Position numbers and translations under genes: made by a program
DNA from: Nipponacmea schrenckii
Lineage: Eukaryota > Mollusca > Gastropoda > Lottiidae
Direction: 5' to 3'
DNA: 64,000 bases
NCBI GenBank assembly: GCA_030562195.1
Contig: JAUJPP010000002.1
Coordinates: 1,860,001 to 1,924,000, forward strand
Notes under the pieces: model-generated
Databases searched by the model: none
Seen by the model: only the letters and a program-made list of their open reading frames with translations
Told to the model about the DNA's origin: nothing
In this document: positions 20,701 through 30,600 of the stretch, one piece after another
Layout: the number at the start of each line of letters is the position of its first letter
Position numbering within the stretch: the first letter of the stretch is position 1

Positions 20701-23497
20701 GTACAGCATGCCCCATTTCATTTCATATTGCTTTGGGTCTCTTAAATATTCTTTACAATATTCACTATTCAGAAACTTTCTGCACTGTTAAAATGTCGCA
20801 ATATAAATGAGGTTATTTAAAAAGAAATATAAGATATCAATCTTTCACTTATTTATTCAACGTTTTGAGCAATTGCATCAGGATTGCACATAGGCGCAAC
20901 ATAAAACTTTTGTCATGGAAAAAAAAGTTGCAATATAATATCTAATTTCATTTTTGCCAATGTTTCTTCGTAGAAAACATCAGTGAAAACAATTTGATGT
21001 GTACAAAACAACTGAACTTAAGATCGTTAACAAGTTTACAAGGCTATTTATTCACCTCTTAGGAATTTGTTCAAATCACACTGATTATTGAAAAAAATAA
21101 TTGAAAAGTTGGACCTTCCTTGTTTGTCAAGGCCAGCTGTTGGTTAATAGAATGACAAATGAACAAGCAAAAGATATATTACATATGTCATGGAAACACA
21201 AATAACTTTGCTTAAAACTAAATTCAAGACATGTATCCACATTCAATTGGCTTACATTGCAATTTTCAAATTATCTAAAAAGTAAAAATTTATTTCTGTA
21301 CTGCAATCTGCAAAGCGAATTAAATTGTATATATTTCTTGAGAAATTTCTGCCATGTCAAGATATATTTTCTGAGTTTTATTTCATCTAGCAGAAATATT
21401 AGTCTTGAAAAACTGAATCCATTGTATTAATAATCTAATTATTAACAATATTGTATTATCTAGACGTCATAGGCAAGATTGATTTGAGTTTACAACTAGA
21501 ACATTTTCAATTGATTCCAATTTTAATGAAATAAGGAAAAAATATTTTATATTGATTATCTTAAACTGAATTGCAGTGCAGTGCAAGTAATTGCTGATCA
21601 AAATAAACCTTGTCATGATTTACTTTATTAAATAGTGTTGTATGAGGTGGAAATTTGAACAAATATAAAAAAAACTTTATCACAAATATAGGAGGAGAAA
21701 ACCTCTCAGAATTATTTTGGGTTCCTGCACATGTTTCAGCTTACTTTTGTTTCAATGTACTTGATGGTTATGTTTTACACTAGTTTAAATTTGTGTATTT
21801 GAAGGTGTTGTAAATAGAAATTTTATCTCTTTTTAAATCATAACTCTTAAATGGTACATTTATTTGTTTTGAGAAGACTTTGGCTAGGGTAAAAAAACAT
21901 TAGGAGCACCCTTAATGGTAAGATGAAAAACACTTTTAACCACAATTTTATTTTTGGATAGTATTGTGACAAATATCCATGTGGAGCTGTCCTTATCTAT
22001 CTATCATGGCATACTGTCAATATGAATTACAAAGAGGGAGCAAGTTTGGGACATGCAGCATTTTTTAATCTCACAGCATCTCAATTCTAATTGATGCTTT
22101 AGGGCGCCAGTTTCGAGCAAATAAAACTCAATAAGTAGGCCTACTATGAATAAGGCAGATCTTTGTGTATATAAAGAATCCTATTGTATACAAAATAAAA
22201 ACTCTTAGAATACGTATTGGTTTGGATGACAACCACCTTTAATAAAGGTTTCTTCACTATTGTTTCTGCAGATTGCGTCTGAACACATCCAGAATAGAAA
22301 AAAATCAGCTCAAATGCTTTGGAGAAACTATGAGTCAAAATACAATTCAATTTCTTGTAATCTATGAAAAATGTCCCGTTTACTTTTAATGTTTAGGTCT
22401 AAAATTCAAAACCAGGTATGGTACATTAAACAAAGCACTTTCTCCTGCTTACTTTCAATATCAATCCTTCAGTTTAAGAAGGTAGGGATCTATGGTTTTT
22501 AAGTGAAAGCACATCGATAATTGATTACTATCAATGATTAATCATTTTTAAAGTGAGTTACGGGAACTATTGGTGATTTGATATCAAGAGGGCTTGCACC
22601 TTCTATCATCATTTAAATATTACAGTTGAAGATAATGTTTGAACTAACCTGGTTTTTATTAATAAGGGCAGGTAATGAAGTTCTTCTTGTTGACCGGTGA
22701 GCAGAGAAGCCATGAGCGGTAGAGGAGCTAGATCTACGTCTTTTAATGACAGGAATCTTCCCATCTTGAGTCAATATGTTTTGAATTGGGGGTTTTAAAA
22801 CAGTTTCCATATATTTTGAAACTAAAATTCCTGCAAAAGCGCATGTATAAGCTACATAAGGTCTAAGAGTCTGGGGAATGTCTAATAATGTTGAACAGGA
22901 TAAAAATCTTGTGAAACTGACAAGTAAAATCACAACAGCACTGTGAACAGTTTCAAGGGATGAAAACACACTGGCAACGCTGACTGACAATAATACAGTG
23001 ACAATAACAAGCGGTTGACTGACATGTCCTGGTAATGTCCCATCTGATTCTGACCCCTCACTTGCACTCCAATTTTTTTGACACACTTGAGCAAATGTTT
23101 CTCCTAAGTAACACGATGAAAACAAAATATACACACTCATGTTGCTCCATGTACGCCGAAAAAACAAGGATAACCAATAAAATACGCATAATATGCTGAA
23201 CATTGGAACTATGAGAGCACATAATCTTTGAAACATATAGCCTACATCGCATTTTAATAACTGATATAAGAGTAAACACGATAAAATAACACCAGTTCCA
23301 TACAGTATTCCCAGTTGTTGAGCTGTAAAATTAGCCTTGCTTATCCCTAGCCAATTAAAAATAAAACTATAGTTGCATTGCTCTAATGGCTTCACAAACA
23401 CTTGTATATATCCATTATTTTCCGTTTCTTCCTCTTCTTCTTTTTCTGTACCATTTTTTGAGCCCCGTCTTCCTATTGACGGACGATGCATAGCCAT
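2510..23497 (-). CDS. PDE3: PDE3-family cyclic nucleotide phosphodiesterase, 5' part (4 exons; catalytic exons outside window)
   Basis: The gene reads leftwards. Coding exons are 23497-22649 (283 codons), 6153-5893 (87), 5310-4771 (180) and 2755-2510 (82). All junctions are phase 0 with consensus AG/GT borders, giving 632 residues before the sequence leaves the window. PDE3 enzymes hydrolyse cAMP and cGMP and are membrane-anchored by an N-terminal hydrophobic region. The match to vertebrate PDE3 is specific: an RRRSSS and RRTSLP basic phosphosite block at the end of exon 1, GEAHGLITDMLAD and IHKPRVSP in exon 2, LRRSLPPSLIRR followed by TTTTSATGMPTLEPEP and KSRSFS in exon 3, and the W-[ND]-[FY]-P-I-F pre-catalytic stretch in exon 4. 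The HD catalytic domain is not in the window. A small extra exon inside the 16.5-kb intron 1 cannot be excluded, but the phases join without one. Confidence 0.9.
3370..3425. repeat. Short tandem repeat with AGCTATATTTACCGGTA unit
   Basis: Two and a half copies of a 19-bp unit (AGCTATATTTACCGGTA plus a two-base joint) in the PDE3 intron between exons 3 and 4. Many scattered 'AGCTTTA' and 'TAGCTTT' words follow to about 3700. Nothing coding. Confidence 0.6.
4002..4400. mobile_element. TA-flanked MITE (Tc1/mariner-like), 399 bp
   Basis: Terminal inverted repeats: the left end reads GTGTCCAAAAGAACCGATA and the right end, reverse-complemented, GTGTCCAAAAGAAACGATA. Both ends are flanked by TA (4000-4001 and 4401-4402), the target duplication of Tc1/mariner elements. 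No transposase is inside; the two short overlapping reading frames are chance. It lies in the PDE3 intron between exons 4 and 3. Confidence 0.8.
4771..5310 (-). CDS. PDE3: PDE3 exon 3 (regulatory linker)
   Basis: A 180-codon exon, acceptor 'TTTCAG' and donor 'AAA/GTAAGA', phase 0 at both ends. Starts RLRRSLPPSLIRRMSTSTW, continues TTTTSATGMPTLEPEP, then a Ser/Pro-rich stretch with KSRSFS and RRYSRKS, and ends in an acidic serine run (SDYESSDSPSSSDHSDN). The RRSLPP, RRYS and KSRSFS sites match the kinase-regulated linker of the family (PKA/PKB sites and 14-3-3 binding in mammalian PDE3). Which serines are used here is inference. Confidence 0.92.
5893..6153 (-). CDS. PDE3: PDE3 exon 2
   Basis: An 87-codon exon, acceptor 'GTTTCAG' and donor 'AAG/GTAAGC', phase 0 at both ends. 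It encodes IIGEAHGLITDMLADSNMPP, LRAVSNLLKP and IHKPRVSPLVSLTES, then a YGSDSEESP acidic patch. These are the most conserved non-catalytic blocks of PDE3 and fix the gene identity. It ends LPK and joins RLRRSLPP of exon 3, as in vertebrates. Confidence 0.93.
6370..6468. repeat. Tandem duplication, 48-bp unit, followed by poly-G
   Basis: A block beginning 'ATTACTGTGAGGGGGAACAA' occurs twice, essentially identical, at about 6371 and 6419. A run of 13 G follows at 6483-6495. It lies in PDE3 intron 1, just upstream (gene sense) of exon 2. Confidence 0.85.
6500..9960. other. PDE3 intron 1, segment without recognised genes
   Basis: AT-rich intron. A dispersed repeat related to 44250-44365 lies at about 8180-8275 (shared 'AACCTCATGGCATTGAT' and 'GAAGATGACTTATT'). 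Two short related blocks around 'AACCAAATATCCT' occur near 7578 and 7700. A 116-codon + strand frame at 8620-8970 has no recognisable domain and lies antisense in the intron. Confidence 0.5.
9962..10480. repeat. Minisatellite, unit 46-50 bp
   Basis: About ten units of 'TGGGAGGTTGAGGGAATCTG' followed by 'TCCATTTAATCTATAGTAAA'. Early units are spaced exactly 50 bp (9981, 10031, 10081, 10131); later ones are 46-48 bp through loss of bases in the 'CTAGATAGTA' joint. A 70-codon frame across it is repeat-derived. Confidence 0.92.
11062..11427 (+). CDS. THAP zinc-finger exon (DNA-binding N-terminus of a transposon protein)
   Basis: Begins ATG at 11062 and reads open for 122 codons to a consensus donor CAG/GTGAGT, phase 0. 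The C2CH zinc ligands are C4, C9, C52 and H55. The THAP hallmarks are present: MFRFPKD at 21-27, W34, and AVPTIF at 84-89. A basic tail follows (RGDRRKGGGAFAKRQR, 105-120). THAP fingers bind DNA and are shared by P-element and Kolobok transposases and by domesticated THAP proteins. I found no clear next exon inside the element, so this may be a truncated transposase or a THAP-only protein. The shadow frame on the minus strand is not real. Confidence 0.85.
12307..12503 (-). CDS. Exon encoding an IKPYQFEPL...RLGNT acidic segment (P2X7 C-terminal-like module), partial
   Basis: Starts with ATG at 12503 (MWAMEDLSAGIESLEIKPYQFEPL), continues through an acidic serine-rich stretch (DSSDPSELDTDTEEEDD) to DPRLGNTTW, and meets a donor ATG/GTAGGC at 12307/12306, phase 2. 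The layout 'PYxFEPL - acidic spacer - RLGNTxW' resembles the start of the cysteine-rich P2X7 C-terminal-like domain found in many stand-alone invertebrate proteins, where W is followed by C-x-C-G-x-C. The cysteine part should be in the next exon; I searched the rest of the element and could not place it. Family assignment is from memory of the motif and tentative. Confidence 0.45.
12804..14540. other. PDE3 intron 1, with one reversed SINE-like copy
   Basis: No exon seen. Between about 13010 and 13160 lies a minus-strand copy of the SINE-like repeat listed at 44890, with the landmarks 'TTGGAAATTACAAAAAGAG' and 'CTGTGCACAT' when reverse-complemented. Short frames at 13425-13733 are unremarkable. 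Confidence 0.5.
14545..15350. repeat. Minisatellite, unit about 50 bp
   Basis: About 16 units of 'TTTCTATATCGCTCTGCAAT' followed by 'TGATGTATTGAGCACTGTTA'. Variant units alternate 'GCAATTGATGTATTGAGCAC' with 'TACTATCGATCTATTGAGCA', suggesting higher-order pairing in the left half. The two frames of 81 and 105 codons on the + strand run along the repeat and are not genes. Confidence 0.9.
15351..18660. other. PDE3 intron 1, mostly featureless, with a SINE-like copy
   Basis: A plus-oriented SINE-like copy is at about 16903-17030 ('CTACAGGCTGTGTAAAAACC', 'GCCACTGTCCTGGCAAAATT'). Otherwise AT-rich intron with no supported exon or RNA gene. Confidence 0.5.
18666..18872. repeat. Minisatellite, 20-21-bp unit
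   Basis: About ten units of 'GCAAAATATTGTCCCTTATA', some with an inserted 'CAG' ('TTGTCCAGTCCCTTATGC'). Confidence 0.9.
19556..19753 (-). mobile_element. TTAA MITE, copy C (internally deleted, reverse orientation)
   Basis: Left end 'ATATAATAGGTCTTAGAATG', right end 'CATTATCCC' followed by TTAA at 19754-19757. The central part is replaced by an AT-rich dinucleotide-like stretch, giving about 200 bp against about 335 in full copies. Confidence 0.75.
20284..20622. repeat. Tandem duplication of a 170-bp block
   Basis: Two adjacent copies, about 20284-20453 and 20454-20622, share 'TGTTGAATACAGAATC', 'CAGCGTTGCACATTCTATCA', 'TTTTTGTGTGAAAAGACACT' and 'CAAATCCCACGACAGTAGAA'. I estimate over 90 percent identity by eye. 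PDE3 intron 1. Confidence 0.88.
20640..22645. other. PDE3 intron 1, segment without recognised features
   Basis: AT-rich. A 68-codon minus-strand frame at 22144-22350 has no recognisable domain. Confidence 0.45.
22649..23497 (-). CDS. PDE3: PDE3 exon 1 (N-terminal membrane domain)
   Basis: A 283-codon first coding exon. The start is ATG at 23497 (MAMHRPSIGRR); the frame is open a further 27 codons upstream, but only from a TTG. Residues 10-28 are basic then acidic low complexity. Six hydrophobic segments lie at about 61-80, 92-112, 120-138, 161-180, 185-203 and 212-230, matching the NHR1 membrane-insertion region of PDE3. After them comes a basic phosphosite block, KRRRSSSSTAHGFSAHRSTRRTSLP (residues 252-276), written here only to mark two kinase-type RRxS/T motifs at 253-258 and 271-274. 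The exon ends NKNQ at donor CAG/GTTAGT, phase 0. Membrane position is inferred from family and hydropathy. Confidence 0.92.
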
Positions 23498-24600
23498 TTT
23501 GATTTCGATCCGCGGTTCAAAGCGCACAGACTTGTGGGTAAATATCACCACTAAACTCCTTGTTTTGATCGCGTGCAAAATGCAAAAGAGAATATTTTGT
23601 ACTCTTTATCAAATGGTACAATCACCACCACATCTCCCCATTTCCTCTCCTTTATGTTAGCCATGACACATTGTAGAGGGTTAACTGTTTTCTATAGATG
23701 TCGTCACCTACAGTTATAATATAACGGGATATGGGTAGAAAACTACTACACAACACAAACTTGCTTGTCAGAACGAGGCGCTGGCTATATACTACAGATC
23801 GATAGGCAACTTGTAATGATCTCCACACCTCAGCGTTTATCTCAATATCTTTCAAATATTGTTTTTATTTATCTAAATAAACATTCATATAGAATAGTAT
23901 AATGCTACATAAATAGGGCAAGTAAAATGTCTCGGAAAATTTGTATACACTTTTGAGTTGACCTGTTAAAAACACTGGCCTTAATGCCTAATGTTGGGAT
24001 TTAATAAGGCTTATAAGCTATAAGGTTTTATGTACTTAATAGCCAATATAATATTCTCATAATAGTTTATTAAGACGGCTTGTATGGTAAGATAACATTC
24101 ACGCACACAGGCTATAACAACTAAATATACCTCTGTCATGGCATATACGTTTTATCCTTATGTTTATCAAGAAGCATAATATTAATACAACAAGACCAAA
24201 GTTAATAACCCTCATTAATTACAGAAACCTGAACCATTGATATTGCTCTTTAAATGCAAATTCGGAAATAGGTATAAGCCCGTAGTTCAAAATTAACATT
24301 TTTACATTGGTTATTGCAGAAAATTGTCTATGTTTACAAAATTGAGTCAAGGCCGACTACGATGAGTTTAGGGGTCAAGGTCAAATATAATCCCTTTCAA
24401 AGGGTTTCGAATTACCAATTCATGAAAAATGAGAAACAAACATTTATCACCCTGCTCTGTATGTAGGCTACAGTAGCCTAATGGGCTTCAAATTTCAATT
24501 TTTGGCCATCTGTCAGAATGCAGAATATAGGAAGCTCTTTAATATTAAGGCTAGTAGTGTTAATATAGACACTGAACGGGCGAACAAATTTCATGCATTG
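23498..24600. other. PDE3 5' flank and presumed promoter/5' UTR
   Basis: Sequence immediately upstream of the PDE3 start is less AT-rich to about 23900. I see no convincing TATA box or non-coding first exon. Two short opposite frames here are chance. Confidence 0.35.
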
Positions 24601-24611
24601 GAAAGCATTAA

Positions 24612-24946
24612 AGGTATACTGCTTCTTAGCATGAACATAAAATTTTAGTTTTCAAGAGTGGTCAATATGAGTATATATTATCATCATTCAGCTTACCTGG
24701 TGTCATAAAGCAACAGAATCCCTTAAAATCTGGAAAACTCACAAAACTAAGTCATTTTTAAAAAAACACTTAATCAATTTATTAAATTAATGCATCTTTA
24801 TGGATAATTACTTAGTTTTGTGGATATGCATTTATTTGTGTATGTTATTTATGGCAGAAGGTATATTTACTGATAAACCGAGCTCTTATTGGCCAAGTTT
24901 GAAATTTTCAAATTTTATGTTCATTGTAATTAGACCTATTATCCCT
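24612..24946 (+). mobile_element. TTAA MITE, copy D (full length, 335 bp)
   Basis: The best full copy of the family. TTAA at 24608-24611 and 24947-24950. The left end reads AGGTATACTGCTTCTTAGCA and the right end TAATTAGACCTATTATCCCT. Subterminal inverted words are 'ATGAACATAAAATTTTA' on the left and 'AAATTTTATGTTCAT' on the right. No coding capacity. Confidence 0.88.
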
Positions 24947-24959
24947 TTAATTCCCATAA

Positions 24960-27530
24960 TATAGGATCGATATTCAACATTCAACGAACCTACAGCCTAG
25001 TCATCAACCGTTACCTGTCTAGAAAGATCACCCAGCCTTTATTTACACAAACAATGAGCAAACACGATTAATTACTGCCTTAAACGTTCCACAGATGAAT
25101 ATTAGCCTAATTAGTTACGACTTTCAATGAATTCCTAAACTGAGATTATGTCGCTAAAGTGTCAGAGTTTGTTCCAACCTCAAGCTCACTCATAAAAAAT
25201 ATGAAAACGACCAGTCTACTCTTGTCTTCGCGCCAATTTACCGGAATGGCGCCAATAGCGAAAGGCTAAGGATATTCAAGGGAGGTAATTAAAATTTCGA
25301 CGTTGGAAATAAAACTTTAATTCGCTACATTCTGTACAAAATTTGTACTATTTTGTATAAAATAATTTTCAAAGACAGAAATTTTTTTCAATTGGCTCTG
25401 AAAGACTAAATTTCACTACATTTTAAAATCATTATGCCTACATTCAAAGTTTGCCACGATATTCCCACTTTTTCCCCACTCTGAATAACCTAAATAAGTA
25501 AAGGTCTCTGGAAACCGTTCTTCTACTCAGTGATTTGTCTTGATCAACAGTCCAATCTTCCGTTTTGCCCAATGTACAGTTTTCAGCTTCTTGTAGCTTG
25601 CTTGGCCTACAATGCTTTGAGCTGGAATTCAAAAGAATAAACTACCATCACCAACTAAATTAGGCTGAATTGAAAAATAATAAATCATCAAGGGAGGTAA
25701 CTCTGAACCAAATTTTAATATGTGATGTGTAGGCCTACATAAAGTCATCTTATTCAGAAGCATTTCATTTTACATCCTATGCATTCAACTTTAAGGCCGT
25801 ACTTACTAAAACTTGAACTGACCAGAAAACAACCGAAGAAAATATGAAACGACCTGGAACCGAGCAGAAAAAGAACAGAAACCTCAAAATATTTTGCAAT
25901 GAATTCTGAATATAATCTTTAAATGACGTTTAGAAGTAGATAGAAAATTTGGTTAATAAGATGACTATTATGGATATACTACTTCTTTTAAATCATCAAT
26001 ATTGTTTTGCTTGATAAATTTTCCTGTATGTGAATCGAAACGATTATAAAAATTAAAGAGAAGTAGTAATCCATTATAGTGCTTCATTAACCTAATTCTA
26101 ATTATGTTGATTAGGCCGACAAATCATTAATCTTTTTTTTAAATGTGAATTTTCAAAATAATGATCAATTTAAGTGACCTATTCCTAGTTCCTCTTTTTA
26201 TCATACGTGTTAGCTTCTTTTGAAGTTATTTGTAGGAATAGGGATAGGGCCTACCGTACGCCTAAATTATCCTCGCTTCATATCGTTATGACGAAATTTT
26301 AGTATATTTGTTGACTCAGTGTCTCTTTAAACCTCACGAAAACATTATATAAAAATATTGTGAAATTAAATTAAGTAAGAGAAAGATGTTATACATCAAA
26401 ATGAATTCGATATGGGTTATATCATAGATGACAAAATACCATCAACTTGGAAATATGAAAGACATAGGTCAATAATATGCACATTTCGTACAATGACTAC
26501 AAAAATAGAATCTCTTTGATATAAGCATTAAACAAAACAATTTGATTGAAATGGATAATTACTTAGTTTTATGGATTGTTTTTTTTTATTGTAGAGGCAC
26601 AGTTTTGACAAACATAGTCAAAAGAACATAGAATATTTTGGCCAAGTTTAAATTTACAAATTAGTGCAATTAATTCAGTTCAGGAAATAATTGTTTGCCT
26701 CTCTTAAACATGCACGTTGTTGTTTTCCGTTGTTGAAGAATAAAAATAGTTTTCCTATATAGTTCAAATTAAAAATAAAACCAATGTTGATGAAATTAAT
26801 TAGTTCCATCACGGAATAGCCGTATAAAAATATTGAAACATATAATTGTTGATTTTACAGATAAGGTAGCGATATCTGATCAGATAATACAAAAGTTATT
26901 TTTTGTGCTCGTATAAATTGATCTTAAAGCCGAACCTTTCGTTCGTTTAAATAATTCATCGTGGAAATCCCATGGTCGACTCATTATATCTTATTAAATG
27001 ACAAGTAGTATGCGGGTCGTGGAATTTTGACGATGCAATAATACTAATTAACATAAATTGATAAATGATCCATTAAGTCGGTTTTGAATCTAAAACGAAA
27101 TTCGGGCGTGACTCTTTTTTGAACTGCATTGTAAGGTATATCAATCATATAATGGACATTTAATGATTATGGAGGCCAGCGTATACTTGAGGCACTCAAT
27201 GAAAATAAAAGATTCTGTTTACAATAGATTTCCGCTAGTATATTGAAATAGTTCGTCAAATCGTAATATTTCACCATTCACCATTTCGCTAAATATTCAT
27301 CGAGTTATCCACAATTATTTAAAGCAAAAATCGCCCATGAGCTGTTCTTCGTGACCGAAAACAAATTATTCATTTACCACATGAAAATAAAAAATCTGAT
27401 GTCTACAATAGAAATGATCAAATCTTTCCGTAACGCCGAAGCTAATCCAATTCAAATGGTAGACTATCTATCTAAATTCACATTAATGACGAGTATGTTC
27501 CGAATATATATGTCAAATGCTGAATCAGCC
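24960..27530. other. Intergenic, no gene recognised
   Basis: AT-rich intergenic DNA. A MITE fragment of the TTAA family (copy I) lies at about 26551-26665 ('ATGGATAATTACTTAGTTTT', 'TTGGCCAAGTTTAAATTT'). Short frames at 25444-25632 and 27351-27551 carry no recognisable motif. Confidence 0.5.
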
Positions 27531-27536
27531 GAATTG

Positions 27537-28212
27537 TATGGAACGCTGTAACTGCCTTCTGTTAGTATTTTTGCAGTATCAGCATCTTTTTGTATTATTA
27601 GCATCATCTTTTCGTATTATCATCTTTTTCGGTTATCATCTTTTCGTATTATATGCATCATCTTTTTGCAGTATAAGCATCTTTTTGTATTATCAGCATC
27701 ATCTTTTCGTATTATCATCTTTTCGTATTATCATCTTTTTGCATTATAAGCATCATCTTTTTGCAGTATCAGCATCTTTTTGTATTATCAGCATCATACA
27801 TCATACAAAAAGATGATAATACAAAAAGATGATGCTGATAATACAAAAAGATGATAATACGAAAAGATGATGCTGATAATACAAAAAGATGATACTACAA
27901 AAAGATGATAATACAAAAAGATGATACTGATAATGCAAAAAGATGATAATACAAAAAGATGATAATACGAAAAGATGATGCTGATAATACAAAAAGATGC
28001 TGATACTGCAAAAAGATGATGCTTATAATGCAAAAAGATGATAATACGAAAAGATGATAATACGAAAAGATGATGCTGATAATACAAAAGATGCTGATAC
28101 TGCAAAAAGATGATGCATATAATACAAAAAGATGATAATAGAAAAAGATGATAATACAAAAAGATGCTGATACTGAAAAAATACTAACAGAAGGCAGTTA
28201 CAGCGTTCCATA
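27537..28212. mobile_element. Fold-back transposon, 676 bp, 6-bp target duplication
   Basis: Flanked by direct repeats GAATTG at 27531-27536 and 28213-28218. The ends are inverted: TATGGAACGCTGTAACTGCC on the left and its exact complement on the right, continuing through TTCTGTTAGTATTTTT. The two arms then consist of a short 15-17-bp unit ('GATGATAATACAAAAA' in the right arm, its complement in the left) with almost no loop between them; the strand switch is near 27797-27803. The whole element could fold as one long hairpin. It encodes no transposase; all frames inside it are repeat translation (FVLSSFCIISI-like). Confidence 0.85.
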
Positions 28213-28218
28213 GAATTG

Positions 28219-29094
28219 TCCTTAAGTGTTGTTATTATATCCGGTGAATTATTAAGTTCTTATCGATACATTTTAAGTATATGTTGAAAATTAAGTTTTG
28301 GTGCTGAAATAAATATAATCTCAACATAAGCTCTAATTGGGGAGCTGTCGAGGAAATATGGAATAATTGATTTGCGTTGATGTACAACATGGTCAGGTTT
28401 ATTTGACGAACACATATGTACTTATATGGTCCACTAGAAGATCGTTTATTTTACATTATGACGATATCATGCAGTATATACGGTCTTTTCACCAAAGTTG
28501 AAAGTATTTTTACCCCGGTGAAAAGTCAAGTTTAAAATATAAAAGTAAAAATCACTACCATATTAGAAAAAATTGCATACTGTAAATTTGATGTCGCACC
28601 AGCCACCGTAAGTATAAAAGATATTAAGTTATAAACTTGTAGGAAGCGGTGTATTCAAAACATATTGATTTAGATACAGACTTTCAAGCAGTGATTGACA
28701 AAATAATGTGGCTTTTTAGGATTTTTCGTTGATTTCAACAACTTTAAGGTTTTTTGAAATGAAAATTAAGTGTTCTTGAGTGAGATCTGGAGGGGCTTCA
28801 AATATTATACCACCTAATTACATCCTTGACCTAAAATGCCCCTTCTTCATTTCTAGCTCACTCCAATGTGAGGTAGATTCTTTAATATGTGATTGAAATT
28901 TCATTTTGAGTCTAGACATTTTCGCCTCAGCGTAGGATTTCGGGTGCTTACTATTTTTGTTTGTCAATCTGTATTTAATGGAACATATCGGAAATATTGT
29001 CTATTTGGGCCTACAAAATAGAAATGAATTATTTCATACTTATAAGTTTGAATGAATTGCAAACAACCTAAATATTTCTGGTGATTTTCGTTAA
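28219..29094. other. Intergenic, no feature seen
   Basis: AT-rich, with no supported exon, RNA gene or repeat. Confidence 0.5.
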
Positions 29095-30600
29095 CTCTGT
29101 GATGAGTAACTTTCTCTACTTCACTCCCTGTATCGCTCTCTCACCTTTCTCTCTTTCACCCCTGTATCTCTCTCACTCCCCGTATCTCTTATTTCACCTT
29201 TCTCGCTTTCACCCCCTGTATCTCTCACTCATCTTTTTCTCTTTCACTCCCTGTATCTCTCTCACCTTTCTTTCTGTCACTCCCTGTATATCTCTCACCT
29301 TTCTCTCTTTCACCCGCTGTATCTCCCTCACCTTTCTCTCTTTCACTCCCTGTATCTCTCTCACCGTTCTCTCTTCCACTCCCTGTATCTCTCTCACCGT
29401 TCTCTCTTCCACTCCCTGTATCTCTCTCACCGTTCTTTCTTTCACTCCCTGTATCTCTCTCACCTTTCTCTCTTCCACTCCCTGTATCTCTCTCACCTTT
29501 CTCTCTTCTACTCCCCGCATCTCCATCACCTTTCTCGCTTCCACTTTCTGTATTTCTCTCACCTTTCTCTCTTCCACTCCCCTGCTTTCTCTCTCACCTT
29601 TCTCTCTTCCACTCCCTGTATCTCTCTCACCTTTCTCTCTTCCACTCCCTGTATCTCTCTCACCTTTCTTTCTTCCACTCCCTGGATCTCTCTCACCTCT
29701 CTCTCTTTCACTCCCTGTATCTCTCTCACCTTTCTCTCTTCCACTCCCTATATCTCTCTCACTTTTCTCTCTTCCACTCCCTGCATCTTATCACCTTTCT
29801 CTCCGTCACTCCCTGCATCTTTCTCACCTTTCTCTCCGTCACTCCCTGCATCTTTCTCACCTTTCTCTCCGTCACTCACTGCATCTTTCCCACCTTTCTC
29901 TCCGTCACTCCCTGCATCTTTCTGACTTTTCTCTCCGTCACTCCCTGCTTTTTTCTCGCCTTTCTCTCCGTCACTCCCTGCATCTTTCTCACCTTTCTCT
30001 CCGTCACTCCCTGCATTTTATCACCTTCCTCTCCGTCACTCCCTGCATCATTCTAACCTTTCTCTCCGTCACTCCCTGCATTTTCTCACCTTTCCGTCAC
30101 TCCCTGCATCTTTCTCACCTTTCTCTCCGTCACTCTCTGCATCTTTCTCACCTTTCTCTCCGTCACTTCCTACATCTCTCTCACCTTTCTCTCTTTCACT
30201 CACTGTATCTCTTTCACCTTTCTCTCCGTCACTCCCTGCATCTTTCTCACCTTTCTCTCCGTCGCTCACTGCATCTTTCTCACCTTTCTCTCCGTCACTC
30301 ACTGCATCTTTCTCACCTTTCTCTCCGTCACTCCCTGCATCTTTCTGACCTTTCTCTCCGTCACTCCCTGCTTTTTTCTCACCTTTCTCTCCGTCACTCC
30401 CTGCATCTTTCTCTCCGTCACTCCCTGCATCTTTCTAACCTTTCTATCCGTCACTCCCTGCATTTTCTCATCTTTCTCTCCGTCACTCCCTGCATTTTCT
30501 CACCTTGCTCTCCGTCACTCACTGGATCTCTCTCACCTTTCTCTCTTTCACCCCCTTTATCTCTCTCACCTTTCTCTCTTACAATCCCTGCATCTCTCTA
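29095..30600. repeat. Minisatellite, 33-bp unit (CT-rich)
   Basis: About 45 units. Two unit types are segregated: left half (to about 29780) 'CACTCCCTGTATCTCTCTCA' plus 'CCTTTCTCTCTTC'; right half 'CACTCCCTGCATCTTTCTCA' plus 'CCTTTCTCTCCGT'. The right half contains interspersed left-type units near 30160-30220 and at the far end. Because 33 is a multiple of three, one + frame stays open for 506 codons (11-residue repeats such as SLRHSLHLSHL). Strand asymmetry is extreme: pyrimidine-rich on +. Confidence 0.93.

Noticed and set aside
27351..27551. 66-codon frame (MTENKLFIYHMKIKN...) interrupted by the fold-back element
   Set aside because: Starts with GTG, no ATG-led context, no similarity recognised, and no continuation right of the element.
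27517..28211. Several hydrophobic frames (membrane-like, FVLSSFCIISI repeats)
   Set aside because: Arms of the fold-back element read in different frames; no coding evidence.
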